In this document: positions 32,515-42,312 of the stretch, piece by piece
How positions within the stretch are numbered: position 1 is the first letter of the stretch
Layout: the number at the start of each line of letters is the position of its first letter
DNA from: Neoroseomonas eburnea
GTDB taxonomy: Bacteria > Pseudomonadota > Alphaproteobacteria > Acetobacterales > Acetobacteraceae
Direction of reading: 5' to 3'
Length of the DNA: 64,000 bases
Assembly (NCBI RefSeq): GCF_018129005.1
Contig: NZ_JAAEDL010000002.1
Coordinates: 1-64,000 of the forward strand
The notes under the pieces: generated by a model
The model's database searches: none
What the model saw: the letters and a program-made list of their open reading frames with translations, nothing else
Told to the model about the DNA's origin: nothing
Translations under genes and position numbers: made by a program

Positions 32515-34320
32515 TCAGGCGTCCATCTTGAGCGCGGCGATGAAGGCGCTCTGCGGAATCTCGACCTTGCCGAACTGGCGCATGCGCTTCTTGCCCTCCT
32601 TCTGCTTCTCGAGGAGCTTGCGCTTGCGGCTGATGTCGCCGCCGTAGCACTTGGCGGTGACGTCCTTCGACAGGGCGCCGATCGTCTCGCGGGCGATGAC
32701 GCGCCCGCCGATCGCCGCCTGGATGGGGATCTTGAAGAGCTGACGGGGGATCAGGTCCTTCAGCTTCTCGCAGATCTGCCGGCCGCGACGCTCGGCCTGG
32801 CTGCGATGGGCCATGAAGGACAGCGCATCCACCGGCTCGTTGTTCACCAGGATCGAGATCTTCACGAGATCCCCGTCCTCGTACCCGTCCATCTGGTAGT
32901 CGAAGGAGGCATAGCCGCGGCTGACGGATTTCAGCCGATCGTAGAAGTCGAAGACCACCTCATTCAGCGGCAGGCGATAGACCAGCATCGCGCGGGTGCC
33001 GACATAGGTCAGCTCCACCTGCTGCCCACGCCGCTCGTTGCACAGCGCCAGCACCGGGCCGAGATAATCGTCCGGCAGCATGATGGTCGCCTTGATCCAC
33101 GGCTCCTCGATGTGGTCGAGCACGCTGCCATCCGGCATGTCGGCCGGGTTGTGCAGTTCGAACATCTCGCCGTTCGTCTTGTGCACCTTGTAGACGACCG
33201 AGGGCGCGGTTGCGATCAGGTCGAGGTCGAATTCGCGCGACAGCCGTTCCTGGATGATCTCCAGATGCAGCAGCCCGAGGAAGCCGCAGCGGAAGCCGAA
33301 GCCCAGCGCCGCCGAGGTCTCCGTCTCGTAGTGGAAGGACGCGTCGTTCAGCCGCAGCTTGCCGAGCGATTCGCGCAGCTTCTCGAAATCATCGGCATCG
33401 ACGGGATAGAGGCCGCACCAAACCACGGGGATGGAGGGCTTGAAGCCCGGCAGCGGCTCGGCCGCCGGGTTGCGGTCGTCGGTGATGGTGTCGCCGACAT
33501 TGGTGTCGGCCACAGTCTTGATGGCGGCGGTGACATAGCCCATCTCGCCGGGCCCGAGGCTGTCGGTCGGCGTCAGCTTGGGCGAGAAGACGCCGACCTG
33601 CTCGATGGTGTGCACCGCGCCGTTCGACATCATGCGGATGCGCTGGCCCTTGCGCAGGAAGCCGTCCTTCACCCGCACCAGGATGATCACGCCGAGATAG
33701 GCGTCGTACCAGGAATCGACCAGCAGCGCCTTGGTGGTCGCAGCCGGATCGCCCTTGGGCGGCGGCAGGCGCTGCACGATCGCCTCCAGCACGCCCTCGA
33801 TGTTGAGCCCGGTCTTGGCGCTGATCTCGACCGCGTCGGAGGTGTCCAGCCCGATCACATCCTCGATCTGCTGCTTCACGCGGGCGGGCTCGGCGGCCGG
33901 CAGGTCGATCTTGTTGAGCACCGGCACGATCTCGTGCCCCGCGTCGATCGCCTGGTAGACATTGGCGAGCGTCTGCGCCTCGACCCCCTGGGAGGCATCG
34001 ACGACCAGCAGCGACCCCTCGCAGGCGGCGAGCGACCGCGAGACTTCGTAGGCGAAGTCCACATGGCCCGGCGTGTCCATCAGGTTGAGGACGTAGGTCC
34101 TGCCGTCCTTCGCCGGGTAGGTCAGGCGCACGGTCTGCGCCTTGATGGTGATGCCGCGCTCGCGCTCGATCTCCATGTTGTCAAGCACCTGCTCCTTCAT
34201 CTCGCGCGCGGTCAGCGCCCCGGTCTGCTGGATCAGGCGATCGGCGAGCGTGGACTTCCCATGGTCGATATGGGCGATGATGGAGAAATTGCGGATCAGT
34301 TCGAGCGGGGTGTCGGTCAT
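32515..34320 (-). CDS. lepA: Elongation factor 4 (LepA)
   Basis: The 601-residue protein is a complete LepA GTPase. [20 protein letters not shown] (G1, 16-24), [14 protein letters not shown] (switch I), [20 protein letters not shown] (G3) and [12 protein letters not shown] (G4) are all present. The LepA-specific C-terminal domain ends [24 protein letters not shown] followed by the typical [14 protein letters not shown]4 acts on ribosomes during initiation and stress. The ATG at 34320 matches the family start; 48 upstream in-frame residues are not conserved. The start codon overlaps that of the divergent patatin-like gene if 34319 is used there. Confidence 0.97.
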   Translation of the reverse strand: MTDTPLELIRNFSIIAHIDHGKSTLADRLIQQTGALTAREMKEQVLDNMEIERERGITIKAQTVRLTYPAKDGRTYVLNLMDTPGHVDFAYEVSRSLAACEGSLLVVDASQGVEAQTLANVYQAIDAGHEIVPVLNKIDLPAAEPARVKQQIEDVIGLDTSDAVEISAKTGLNIEGVLEAIVQRLPPPKGDPAATTKALLVDSWYDAYLGVIILVRVKDGFLRKGQRIRMMSNGAVHTIEQVGVFSPKLTPTDSLGPGEMGYVTAAIKTVADTNVGDTITDDRNPAAEPLPGFKPSIPVVWCGLYPVDADDFEKLRESLGKLRLNDASFHYETETSAALGFGFRCGFLGLLHLEIIQERLSREFDLDLIATAPSVVYKVHKTNGEMFELHNPADMPDGSVLDHIEEPWIKATIMLPDDYLGPVLALCNERRGQQVELTYVGTRAMLVYRLPLNEVVFDFYDRLKSVSRGYASFDYQMDGYEDGDLVKISILVNNEPVDALSFMAHRSQAERRGRQICEKLKDLIPRQLFKIPIQAAIGGRVIARETIGALSKDVTAKCYGGDISRKRKLLEKQKEGKKRMRQFGKVEIPQSAFIAALKMDA

Positions 34321-35797
34321 GGGAATCCAGTGGCGGCGAGGCAGTGGCGTGCCCGCATCTCTGCGGGGGGACATAGGGCAGACGGCCCGCAAGTCAAAGC
34401 GTCTTGGCGCCCTGGCGCTGGTCCTGGCCGTTCTGGGCTGTGCCGGCGCCGACCGGGGGATCAATCCGGCGCTGGCCCCCGGTGCCCGGAACGACGGCTA
34501 TGGCCTCGATGAGGTCAATGCCTCGGGCGGACGATCCGATGTGCTGATCTTCGTCGCCTTCTCGGGTGGAGGGAAGCGCTCGGCGGCCTTCGCCCATGGC
34601 GCGCTGCGCGGCATGCGGGAGGTGCCGGTCCATCTCGGGGGCCCGCCCTCCAACCTGCTGGCCGAGATCGACCAGATCGCGGGGGTCTCAGGCGGCAGTT
34701 TCACCGCGGCGCACTATGCGCTCTATGGCGAACGGTCCTTCCAGACCTTCCCCGGGGAGTTCCTCCACCGGGACATCGCCGCCTATGTCTGGGGCACCTA
34801 TCTCCTGCCCTGGCAATGGGGCTGGCTGGTGGATCCGGCCGTCGGGACCAATGACCGCATGACGGAGGTCTATGACGCCCTCATGTTCCGCGGCGCGACC
34901 TTCCGGGACCTGGTGGCGCGTCGCCGGCCCCGCCTGTCCATCAACGCAACCGACCTCGCCAGCGGATCGGCCTTTCCCTTCCTGCCCCACGCCTTCGACG
35001 TGATCTGTTCCGACCTGGCCCAGTTCTCGGTGGCGCGCGCGGTCGCGGCTTCGAACGGGTTTCCGCTGCTGTTCACGCCGATCACGCTGGCGAACCACCG
35101 CGGCCCGGATTGCACCGCGCCGCTGCCGGTCAATCTCTCGGTCATGCCGATGCTGGCGGAGTACAATCGCCGCCGGCTGCTCGAGATCGTCGGCCGCATG
35201 GCCGATCGCGACAGGACGCCTTGGATCCACCTGCTGGATGGCGGCATCTCGGACAATCTCGCCCTGCGGGTGACGCTGAACTTCGCCATCCTGGGCGGCG
35301 TCGACGTGCCGGATTTCGCCGCCCGCATCCGAATGGTGCGGCGCGTCCTGATGATCAGCGTGGATGGCCAGTCCGCGACCGATCCCGCCCTCTCCCGCCA
35401 GCGCATGGTCAACGGCCTGGTGCAGATCTTCGACGCCGTCTCGGGCGGGCAGATCGACAACTACAACCTCGAAACCCTCGCCGTGACGGCGGCCGAGGTG
35501 AACCGCATGGTGGACCGCCAGCGCGAGAACCGCTGCGGCCACGCCCCGGTCATCGACGGCTGGCCCTGCGACGACGTCGGGGGCCTGCTGGTACATGTCT
35601 CCCTGGCCGACCATCCGGACGCGGTGCTGCGGGACCGGCTGCGCCGGATCCCGACCGGCCTGACCCTGCCGCGCGACGATGTGGACCTGCTGGTGGCCGC
35701 CGGGGAAACGGTGATCCGCGGCAATCGGGAACTCGCCGCCTTCCTCGCCGGCGATCCCGCTACGGCGGCGGCGCGGCGCGCGCGGGGCCGGCGATGA
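34319..35797 (+). CDS. Patatin-like phospholipase, probable lipoprotein
   Basis: A patatin-family lipid acyl hydrolase of about 492 residues. From the ATG at 34319 it has a lipoprotein signal ([15 protein letters not shown], lipidated C41), the oxyanion-hole motif FSGGGKR (83-87), nucleophile S124 in GVSGGS and the catalytic Asp in LLDGGISDN. It is predicted to cleave acyl chains from membrane lipids on the periplasmic side. The start is uncertain: a GTG at 34349 is also possible. The gene is divergent from lepA and its 3' end overlaps the convergent MFS gene by 38 bases. Confidence 0.8.
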   Translation: MGIQWRRGSGVPASLRGDIGQTARKSKRLGALALVLAVLGCAGADRGINPALAPGARNDGYGLDEVNASGGRSDVLIFVAFSGGGKRSAAFAHGALRGMREVPVHLGGPPSNLLAEIDQIAGVSGGSFTAAHYALYGERSFQTFPGEFLHRDIAAYVWGTYLLPWQWGWLVDPAVGTNDRMTEVYDALMFRGATFRDLVARRRPRLSINATDLASGSAFPFLPHAFDVICSDLAQFSVARAVAASNGFPLLFTPITLANHRGPDCTAPLPVNLSVMPMLAEYNRRRLLEIVGRMADRDRTPWIHLLDGGISDNLALRVTLNFAILGGVDVPDFAARIRMVRRVLMISVDGQSATDPALSRQRMVNGLVQIFDAVSGGQIDNYNLETLAVTAAEVNRMVDRQRENRCGHAPVIDGWPCDDVGGLLVHVSLADHPDAVLRDRLRRIPTGLTLPRDDVDLLVAAGETVIRGNRELAAFLAGDPATAAARRARGRR

Positions 35798-36971
35798 CGC
35801 GCGGCACCTCCAGCATCGGCGCCAGCCGCCACATGGCGACCGCGCCGAGCAGGGGTCCTATCCCCAGCAGCGCGAAGCCCGTACCCGGCCCCAGCGCCTG
35901 CATCGCGACCGGCAGCAGCCCGATGGTCCCGACGGTCAGCAGGAAGCCCAGCGAGGTCTGCACCGTGAGCATCGTCCCGACATAGTCCGGCGGCGAGAGG
36001 GTCACGACGCAGGCCGAGAACTGCGCGGAATCCGCCACCACCGTGAAGCCCCAGAGGAAGGCGAGCCCGAGCGCCAGCGCCGGCCAAGCGGAGGCCGGCC
36101 CGATCAGCACCGCGCAGCCGCCGGAGACGACCATGCAGAGCGCGGCGACCCTGGCACGGTTCCACCGGTCCGCCGCGATCCCCGCCAGCACGCAGCCCGC
36201 GGCCCCGGCCGCCAGCACCCCGAATACCCAGGCCCCCACATCCGGCCGCCCCAGCACGGAGGCCAGGAAGACCCCGATCCAGGCCCACATCGCATAGAGT
36301 TCCCACATGTGCCCCAGGTAGCCGAGGTTCGCGAGGCGCAGCCCCCTGTTCCGCCAGGCCTCCAGCGCCTGGCCCGGCCGGAAGGGCGGGCGCGCCCCGA
36401 GCAGCGGCCCGGGGCGGAAGGGCAGGATCAGCACGCCCCCCGCCGCCGCCAGCACCCCTGCCCCGGCATAGGCGCTGCGCCAGTCGAGCGAGCCGACCAG
36501 ATCCGGCAGCAGGTGCGGCAGGCCCGAGCCGAGCGTCACCGCCCCCACCACGATGCCGATCAGCAGCCCGAGGTCACCCCTCGCCCAGGACGCCGCCAGC
36601 TTCATGCCGACCGGATAGACGCCCGCCATCGCCGCGCCGGCGACGCAGCGCAGCACCAGCGCCGCCGCGCCGGCCGGCGCCACCTGCGTCTGCGCCAGCG
36701 TCGCGACGGCCGCGAGCAGCGCGCAGCCCAGGAACAGCCGCCGCGCATCCACCCGATCCGCCAGCGACAGCACGGCGCTGACCAGCGTGCCGGCGACGAA
36801 GCCGAGCTGCACGCAGGCCGTCAGCCAAGCCGCCCGCCCCGGCGAGATCAGCCCCTGCCCGATCAGCGACGGCACCGCCACGGTGCCGGCAAACCACACC
36901 GACAGCACCAGCACGATCGCCGCGGCCAGCAGCGCCAGGTTCAGGCGCTTGGCCGCGGCAGGCGCGTTCAT
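35760..36971 (-). CDS. Major facilitator superfamily transporter
   Basis: The 403-residue protein has about 12 predicted membrane helices (for example LNLALLAAAIVLVLSVWFAG near the N terminus). The loop LADRVDARRLFLG between helices 2 and 3 fits the MFS A-motif position, and ADRWNRARV occurs in the second half. Substrate is unknown; the layout is close to the cyanate/CynX-like group, but that is tentative. The ATG overlaps the pheT stop by 4 bases (ATGA), so it is probably co-transcribed with pheST. Confidence 0.75.
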   Translation of the reverse strand: MNAPAAAKRLNLALLAAAIVLVLSVWFAGTVAVPSLIGQGLISPGRAAWLTACVQLGFVAGTLVSAVLSLADRVDARRLFLGCALLAAVATLAQTQVAPAGAAALVLRCVAGAAMAGVYPVGMKLAASWARGDLGLLIGIVVGAVTLGSGLPHLLPDLVGSLDWRSAYAGAGVLAAAGGVLILPFRPGPLLGARPPFRPGQALEAWRNRGLRLANLGYLGHMWELYAMWAWIGVFLASVLGRPDVGAWVFGVLAAGAAGCVLAGIAADRWNRARVAALCMVVSGGCAVLIGPASAWPALALGLAFLWGFTVVADSAQFSACVVTLSPPDYVGTMLTVQTSLGFLLTVGTIGLLPVAMQALGPGTGFALLGIGPLLGAVAMWRLAPMLEVPRVIAGPARAAPPP

Positions 36972-39463
36972 GCCCGCAGCACCGCCCCCGTGGCCTTGGC
37001 CACCGCCGCCACCACGCGGTCGGCGATGGCCTCGATCTGCGTGTCGGTCAGCGTCGCCTCGCGCGGCTGGATGGTGACCTGGATGGCCAGGCTCTTCGCC
37101 CCGTCCGGCACGCCCTTGCCCTGGTAGAGGTCGAACAGCGCCACGTCGGTGATCAGCGCCTTGTCGGCGCCGCGCGCGGCGCGCAGCACGGCCTCGGCGG
37201 CGACCTTGTCCTCGACGATGAAGGCGAAGTCGCGCCGCAGCGGCTGGAAGGCCGGCAGGTCGGGCGCACCCTTCTTCCGGCGCTTGGGCTCGGGCACGGC
37301 GTCGAGGAACACCTCAAAGGCCACCGCCGGGCCCGGCAGGTCGAGCGCTTCCATCACCTTCGGGTGGATCTCCCCGAAGGTCGCCAGCACGGTCTTCGGC
37401 CCCTGCCGCACCACGCCGGAACGGCCCGGGTGGTAGAAGCGCGGCGCATCGGTCGTCACCTGCAGCGCCGCCATCGGCACGCCGAGCGCGACCAGCACCG
37501 CCAGCGCATCGCCCTTCGCGTCCATCGCATCCACGCCGCGCGCAGGGACATCCCAGTGGCGCGGCGTCGATCCATGCCGCACGCCGGCGGCCACCTGCGC
37601 CTGTCCGTCCGGCGTGATGTCGCGATATGCGGCGCCGAGTTCGGCCAGCGCCACATCGCCGAAGCCGCGCGCCGCGTTGCGCGCGGCCGCCAGCAGCAGG
37701 GAGGCAACCGGAGTGGGGCGCATCTGGTCGAGGTCGGCCGCGATCGGGTTGACCAGCCGCAGCGCCTCCGGCGTGGCGCCGAACAGCGCCGCGGTCTTCG
37801 TCTCCATGAAGGCAAAGGTCACGGTCTCGAGCATGCCCCGCGCGGCCAGCACGCGCCGCGCCAGCGCCGCCCGGGACTGCCTCGGCGTGAAGGCCGGCGG
37901 CGGGATGACGGCGAGCGCCGGCAGCGAGACCGCCGGCACCGCATCCAGCCCGCCGAGGCGCAGCACTTCCTCCACCAGGTCGGCTTCCGGCTCCACCGCC
38001 GCGCAGCCTTCGGCCGCCTTGGCCGCGCGGGCCGGGTCCAGCCCCTCGAACTGCGTCAGCGCGCCGCCGCCGGCACGGTAGGCGGACAGATCGGCCGCGA
38101 CATCGTTGCGCCAGGACGGCACGGCGACGGTGACGGAGGCCGCATCGCGCGCCTGCACCGCGAAGCCGAGGCGTTCCAGCCGCCCCACCGCCTCATCCGC
38201 CGGCAGGTCGAGGCCACCCAGGCCCGCCACGCGCTCGAAGCGCAGCGTCGCCGACCGCTTCCAGGCGGGCTCCGCACCGGCGGTGCTGATCTCGCTCGCC
38301 TCGCCGCCGCAGAGCTCGATGATCATGCGCGTCGCCGCCTCCAGCGCATCCGGCAGGAAGGCGGGGTCGAGGCCGCGTTCGAAGCGCGCGCGCGCATCGG
38401 TGCGCACGTCGTGGCGACGGCCCGACAGCGCGATCCGCACCGGGTCGAATAGCGCGCATTCGATGAAGCATTCGGTGGTGGTCTCGTCGCAACCCGAATG
38501 CGTGCCGCCGATGACGCCGCCGAGCGCCTCGGCCCCGGCCGCATCCGCGATCACGCCGTCCTCCGGCGTCAGCGCATAGTCCTTGCCGTTCAGCGCGGCG
38601 AGCGTCTCGCCCTCCCGCGCCATGCGCATGGTCAGGTCCGTGCCCTGCACCTTCGCCACGTCGAAGACGTGCAATGGGCGGCCAAGGTCGAAGGTGAAGA
38701 AATTGGTGATGTCGACGAGCGCGCTGATCGGCCGCAGGCCGATCGCCGTGAGGCGGTCCTGCAGCCATTTCGGGCTCGGCCCGTTCTTCACGCCGCGCAC
38801 GGCACGGCCGAGCACCCAGAGGCAGGCCCTCGGGTCCTCGATCTTCCAGTTCAATGGCGACTTGTAGGCCGGTGCCGCAGCCGGTGCCGACCACGGCTTC
38901 AGCCTGCCGAGGCCCGAGGCCGCCAGGTCCCGCGCGACGCCGCGCACGGACAGCGCATCGCCACGGTTCGGCGTGACGCTGATCTCGATGATCGGGTCGT
39001 CGAGCCCCGCCCACTTCACGTAGGATTCGCCGAGCGGCGCATCCGCAGGCAGGTCCACGATGCCGGAGTGATCGTCGCCGAGGCCCATCTCGCGGGCCGA
39101 CAGCATCATCGCTTCCGACTTCACGCCGCGGATCTCGCCGACCTTCAGCGTGACGCCGGTGCCGGGGACGTATTCGCCCGGCAGCGCCGCGACGCCCATC
39201 ATGCCCGTGCGCGCGTTCGGCGCGCCGCAGACAACGGACCGCTCGACGCCGTCACCCACATCCACGCGCAGGTGGCGCAGGCGGTCGGCATTGGGGTGCT
39301 GCACCGCCTCGATGACACGGGCGATGCGGAAGGATGCGAGGGCTGCGCCACGATCCTCGATGCCCTCGACCTCGAGGCCGATGGCGTTCAGGCGACGGGC
39401 GATCTCGTCGACGCCGGCATCGGTGTCGAGATGGTCGCGGAGCCAGGACAGGGTGAACTTCAT
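36968..39463 (-). CDS. pheT: Phenylalanine-tRNA ligase beta subunit
   Basis: The 831-residue protein shows all PheT regions. MKFTLSWLRDHLDTDAG opens domain B1, and FRIARVIEAVQHPNADRLRH is the tRNA-binding OB fold. IEISVTPNRGDALSVRGVARDLAA is in the B3/B4 editing region, and the C-terminal ferredoxin-like anticodon-binding domain ends in LTDTQIEAIADRVV. With PheS it forms the (alpha-beta)2 enzyme that charges tRNA-Phe and hydrolyses mischarged Tyr-tRNA. It is separated from pheS by a 201-base spacer of palindromes. Confidence 0.97.
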   Translation of the reverse strand: MKFTLSWLRDHLDTDAGVDEIARRLNAIGLEVEGIEDRGAALASFRIARVIEAVQHPNADRLRHLRVDVGDGVERSVVCGAPNARTGMMGVAALPGEYVPGTGVTLKVGEIRGVKSEAMMLSAREMGLGDDHSGIVDLPADAPLGESYVKWAGLDDPIIEISVTPNRGDALSVRGVARDLAASGLGRLKPWSAPAAAPAYKSPLNWKIEDPRACLWVLGRAVRGVKNGPSPKWLQDRLTAIGLRPISALVDITNFFTFDLGRPLHVFDVAKVQGTDLTMRMAREGETLAALNGKDYALTPEDGVIADAAGAEALGGVIGGTHSGCDETTTECFIECALFDPVRIALSGRRHDVRTDARARFERGLDPAFLPDALEAATRMIIELCGGEASEISTAGAEPAWKRSATLRFERVAGLGGLDLPADEAVGRLERLGFAVQARDAASVTVAVPSWRNDVAADLSAYRAGGGALTQFEGLDPARAAKAAEGCAAVEPEADLVEEVLRLGGLDAVPAVSLPALAVIPPPAFTPRQSRAALARRVLAARGMLETVTFAFMETKTAALFGATPEALRLVNPIAADLDQMRPTPVASLLLAAARNAARGFGDVALAELGAAYRDITPDGQAQVAAGVRHGSTPRHWDVPARGVDAMDAKGDALAVLVALGVPMAALQVTTDAPRFYHPGRSGVVRQGPKTVLATFGEIHPKVMEALDLPGPAVAFEVFLDAVPEPKRRKKGAPDLPAFQPLRRDFAFIVEDKVAAEAVLRAARGADKALITDVALFDLYQGKGVPDGAKSLAIQVTIQPREATLTDTQIEAIADRVVAAVAKATGAVLRA

Positions 39464-39664
39464 CGGGTCAGCCTCGCATCAAGGGTCCTGGAGGGGCCTT
39501 GCCCCTCCAGACCACCCCACCAAAGGCCGAAAGGCCTTCGGAAACCGTCACTTGGCACCGCCCCCGGCGGAACCGCCCAACGGCCAAAAATAGAACGGGG
39601 ATTCGGGAGAATACTTTCCCCCGACCGGAGGGGTTTGGGGAGGGCGGAGCTCTCCCCAGTCGCG
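39464..39664. repeat. Mosaic palindromic spacer (copy A) between pheS and pheT
   Basis: Contains CTGGAGGGGC-CTTG-CCCCTCCAG (around 39489-39512), CCAAAGGCCGAAAGGCCTTCGG (near 39521) and GGGGAGGGCGGAGCTCTCCCC (near 39637). Its reverse complement closely matches part of the spacer at 47,811-48,161. It lies inside a putative operon, so these hairpins would be transcribed. Confidence 0.7.
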
Positions 39665-40744
39665 TCAAACCCCCTCATGCAGCGTCGCCGGCGCCAAGGG
39701 ATCGGCGCCGTAGTGGCGCAGCCAGCGGACATCCGCCTCGTAGAACGGCCGCAGGTCGGGAATGCCGTGCTTGAGCATGGTGATGCGCTCGATGCCCATG
39801 CCGAAGGCGAAGCCCTGCCACTCGCGCGGGTCGATGCCGCAATTGGCCAGCACCTTCGGGTGGACCATGCCGGAGCCGAGGATTTCCAGCCAATCGCCGC
39901 CCTTGCCGAGCTCGCCGGTCTTGCGCGACCAGCCGATGTCGACCTCCATCGAGGGCTCGGTGAAGGGGAAGTAGGACGACCGGAAGCGCACAGGCAGGTC
40001 GGCGATGCCGAAGAAGGCGCGCAGGAAGTCGATCAGGCAGCCCTTGAGATGGCCGAGCGTGATGCCGCGGTCGATCACCAGCCCTTCGACCTGGTGGAAC
40101 ATCGGCGAATGCGTCGCGTCATGGTCGGCGCGGTAGGTGCGGCCCGGCACGATGACGCGGATCGGCGGTTCCTGCGCGATCATGGTGCGGATCTGCACCG
40201 GGGAGGTGTGGGTGCGCAGCACCGGGCGGCGGCCGTTCACCTCGGGCAGATAGAAGGTGTCGTGGTCCTGCCGCGCCGGGTGGTGGTCGGGGATGTTGAG
40301 CGCGCCGAAATTGAACCAGTCGCCCTCGATGTCCGGCCCCTCGGCGACCTTGAAGCCCATGGCGCCGAACAGGGCCGTCAGCTCTTCCATGGTCCGCGCG
40401 ATCGGGTGGATGCCGCCATCGGCCGCGGTGCCGGGCGCGAAGGGGCGCGGCGGCAGGGTCACGTCCAGGCGCTCGGCGGCGAGCCGGGCGTCCAGCGCGG
40501 CGGCGTCGAGCACCACGCGGCGGGCATCGATCGCGGCCTCGATCGCGGTCTTCAGCCGGTTGAGCGCGGCGCCGCGTTCCTTCCGCTGGTCCGCCGGCAC
40601 GGCGCCGAGTCCCTTGAGCAGCGCGGTCAGGCTGCCGGACTTGCCCATCACGCCGACGCGCACGGCGTCGAGGGCACGCAGGTCGGCGGCGGCGGCAAGC
40701 GCCGCCTCGGTCTCGGCCTGCAGGGAAGCGAGGTCGTCGGTCAT
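39665..40744 (-). CDS. pheS: Phenylalanine-tRNA ligase alpha subunit
   Basis: A complete 359-residue class II synthetase subunit. The N-terminal helical arm ([22 protein letters not shown]) precedes motif 1-3 elements: [47 protein letters not shown] and [11 protein letters not shown]. These residues bind ATP and phenylalanine. The ATG at 40744 starts at the family-typical position. A hairpin with an A/T-rich tail lies in the 106-base gap after rplT, possibly controlling expression. Confidence 0.97.
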   Translation of the reverse strand: MTDDLASLQAETEAALAAAADLRALDAVRVGVMGKSGSLTALLKGLGAVPADQRKERGAALNRLKTAIEAAIDARRVVLDAAALDARLAAERLDVTLPPRPFAPGTAADGGIHPIARTMEELTALFGAMGFKVAEGPDIEGDWFNFGALNIPDHHPARQDHDTFYLPEVNGRRPVLRTHTSPVQIRTMIAQEPPIRVIVPGRTYRADHDATHSPMFHQVEGLVIDRGITLGHLKGCLIDFLRAFFGIADLPVRFRSSYFPFTEPSMEVDIGWSRKTGELGKGGDWLEILGSGMVHPKVLANCGIDPREWQGFAFGMGIERITMLKHGIPDLRPFYEADVRWLRHYGADPLAPATLHEGV

Positions 40745-40756
40745 GCACCCACTGTC

Positions 40757-40804
40757 CGGAAAAATGCGAAGGGCCGCGCCCCGGTCGTCCCGGGATGCGG
40801 CCCT
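40757..40804 (-). terminator. Terminator or attenuator between rplT and pheS
   Basis: On the minus strand, AGGGCCGC (at 40797-40804) pairs with GCGGCCCT (40770-40777) around a centre with an inner CCCGGG/CCGGGG stem, followed by TTCGCATTTTT. This is a rho-independent terminator shape after rplT. Because pheST follows directly and an upstream AACCCC/GGGGTT hairpin is present, partial read-through or attenuation is possible. No obvious Phe-rich leader peptide is seen. Confidence 0.55.
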
Positions 40805-40850
40805 CTGCTAAACGCTGAAACGACGCAGGGGAACCCCCGCGCCGAGGGGT

Positions 40851-41207
40851 TCAGGCCAGCTTCGCCTTCGCCTGCTCGACCAGCGCCGCGAAGGCCGCCG
40901 GTTCGTCGAAGGCCAGCGCCGCCATCACCTTGCGGTCCATCTCGATCCCCGCCGCCTTGATGCCGGCGATGAAGCGGGAATAGGTCAGGCCGTGCTCACG
41001 GACCGCGGCGTTGATACGCTGGATCCAGAGGCCGCGGAACTCGCGCTTCTTGTTGCGGCGGTCGCGGTAGGCATACTGCAGCGCCTTCTCGACGCGCTCG
41101 AGCGCGGGGCGATAGGCGGAACCGGAGCGGCCGACATACCCCTCGGCGAGCTTCAGGACCTTCTTGTGACGGGCGTGCTTGGTGACGCCGCGCTTGACAC
41201 GAGCCAT
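40851..41207 (-). CDS. rplT: 50S ribosomal protein L20
   Basis: The 118-residue protein is full length. It begins [20 protein letters not shown] and contains the conserved [23 protein letters not shown] and [21 protein letters not shown]20 binds 23S rRNA early in large-subunit assembly. It sits 15 bases after rpmI, in the standard order. In many bacteria infC precedes rpmI; here it does not. Confidence 0.98.
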   Translation of the reverse strand: MARVKRGVTKHARHKKVLKLAEGYVGRSGSAYRPALERVEKALQYAYRDRRNKKREFRGLWIQRINAAVREHGLTYSRFIAGIKAAGIEMDRKVMAALAFDEPAAFAALVEQAKAKLA

Positions 41208-41222
41208 GGTGCGTCCCCTTCC

Positions 41223-41429
41223 TTACCGATCCAGCCCGTAGGGCAGCCACTGCTTCACGGTATCCCCGTCCTGCTTGTCCAGGACGAACATGCCGCGATT
41301 CTGGCGCTTCATCTTGTTGGTCTTGGCCGTGAGCATGTGGCGCTTGTTGCCGGCGCCGGCCTTGACCTTGCCCGTGGCGGTCAGTCGGAAGCGCTTCTTC
41401 ACGCTCGACTTCGTCTTCATCTTGGACAT
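41223..41429 (-). CDS. rpmI: 50S ribosomal protein L35
   Basis: A 68-residue protein with the L35 signature [39 protein letters not shown] and a C-terminal LPYGLDR. The ATG at 41429 follows AAGGAGGG. The frame is open upstream to 41525, but the family always starts at MxKMKT. It is the first gene of rpmI-rplT and has a good promoter at 41,549-41,577. Confidence 0.97.
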   Translation of the reverse strand: MSKMKTKSSVKKRFRLTATGKVKAGAGNKRHMLTAKTNKMKRQNRGMFVLDKQDGDTVKQWLPYGLDR

Positions 41430-41548
41430 TTGGCCCTCCTTGGGGTCGGCACGTCCCGCTTCGCTCCCGGAGGCCGGGGCCGCACCATGCGGCGGGGACG
41501 CGTGTTCCCGGCCGGGCATGTCCACGGGGCCACGACGCGGGAGGCGGG

Positions 41549-41577
41549 CGTATAGACCCCTGCCCTGCCCGCTGCAA
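41549..41577 (-). promoter_or_regulatory. Predicted sigma-70 promoter of rpmI-rplT
   Basis: On the minus strand TTGCAG (41572-41577) and TATACG (41549-41554) are separated by exactly 17 bases. The transcript would carry a leader of about 110 bases before rpmI, enough for a ribosomal-protein autoregulatory structure. Such a structure was not identified. Confidence 0.6.
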
Positions 41578-41620
41578 CCCCGGCCCGCCGCAACGGACCC
41601 TTTATCCTCCCTGGTGTCTG

Positions 41621-42241
41621 ATGGGCGCTTCCCCTGCCCGAGGCCCGCCCGTGCCGCCAGAGACCGCCGAGACGATCCGCGCCGCCCTCGCCCCCGACTT
41701 CGCCGCGCTGCGCGCCTTCATGGACCGCCGCATCGCCGAGCTCAGCGCGGAGGTCGCCGCCTCCGTCCAGCTCGCCGGCATGACCGAGGAGAACCTCGCC
41801 ACCCGCATCGCGGAGGTGCACAGCCAGATCGCCCGGCTGATCGCCATCCCGGCCTCCGGCGCCCGCAATTCGGGGCTGGAGCTGGAAGCCGTGGTGCAGG
41901 CCACGGAAGCCGCCGCCGAGACCATCCTCGAAGCCGCCGAGGCGATCCAGCGATGGTTGGATGACGGCGCCCAGGACACCGCCTCCATCGCCGCCCTGAC
42001 CGAGCGGGTGAATGCCATTTTCCAGGCCTGCTCCTTCCAGGACCTGACCGGCCAGCGCATCCGCCGCGCCATCCGCCAGTTGCAGCAGGTGGAAACCATG
42101 CTCGAAGGCCTGGTGCCCGGCACCGTGGCGCCGGACGTCCCCCGGCTGGAGGTGCGCGGCGCCGCCTCGACCGTGGCTGACCCGGTGGCGGCCGGTCCGG
42201 ACCTTGCCCAGGCCGAGATCGACCGGCTGCTGAACGGCTGA
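41621..42241 (+). CDS. cheZ: Chemotaxis protein CheZ (CheY-P phosphatase)
   Basis: The 206-residue protein has the CheZ helical hairpin and the signature [16 protein letters not shown], containing the catalytic pair equivalent to D143 and Q147 of E. coli CheZ (here D141 and Q145). A C-terminal [11 protein letters not shown] resembles the CheY-binding tail. CheZ dephosphorylates CheY-P and ends a tumbling signal, so the organism is probably motile. No other chemotaxis gene is adjacent; it is placed alone between rpmI and dapF. Confidence 0.85.
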   Translation: MGASPARGPPVPPETAETIRAALAPDFAALRAFMDRRIAELSAEVAASVQLAGMTEENLATRIAEVHSQIARLIAIPASGARNSGLELEAVVQATEAAAETILEAAEAIQRWLDDGAQDTASIAALTERVNAIFQACSFQDLTGQRIRRAIRQLQQVETMLEGLVPGTVAPDVPRLEVRGAASTVADPVAAGPDLAQAEIDRLLNG

Positions 42242-42312
42242 ACGCCGCGCGGGGCAGTCCCGCGCGCGAAGCCCTTGGATCGTGGGGCCCGGCGAGGCAT
42301 ATCCGCTCCGTG

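Noticed and set aside
38498-40960. Long plus-strand frame opposite pheT and pheS
   Set aside because: pheT and pheS on the minus strand are complete and conserved; this frame shows no domain and crosses a non-coding spacer.
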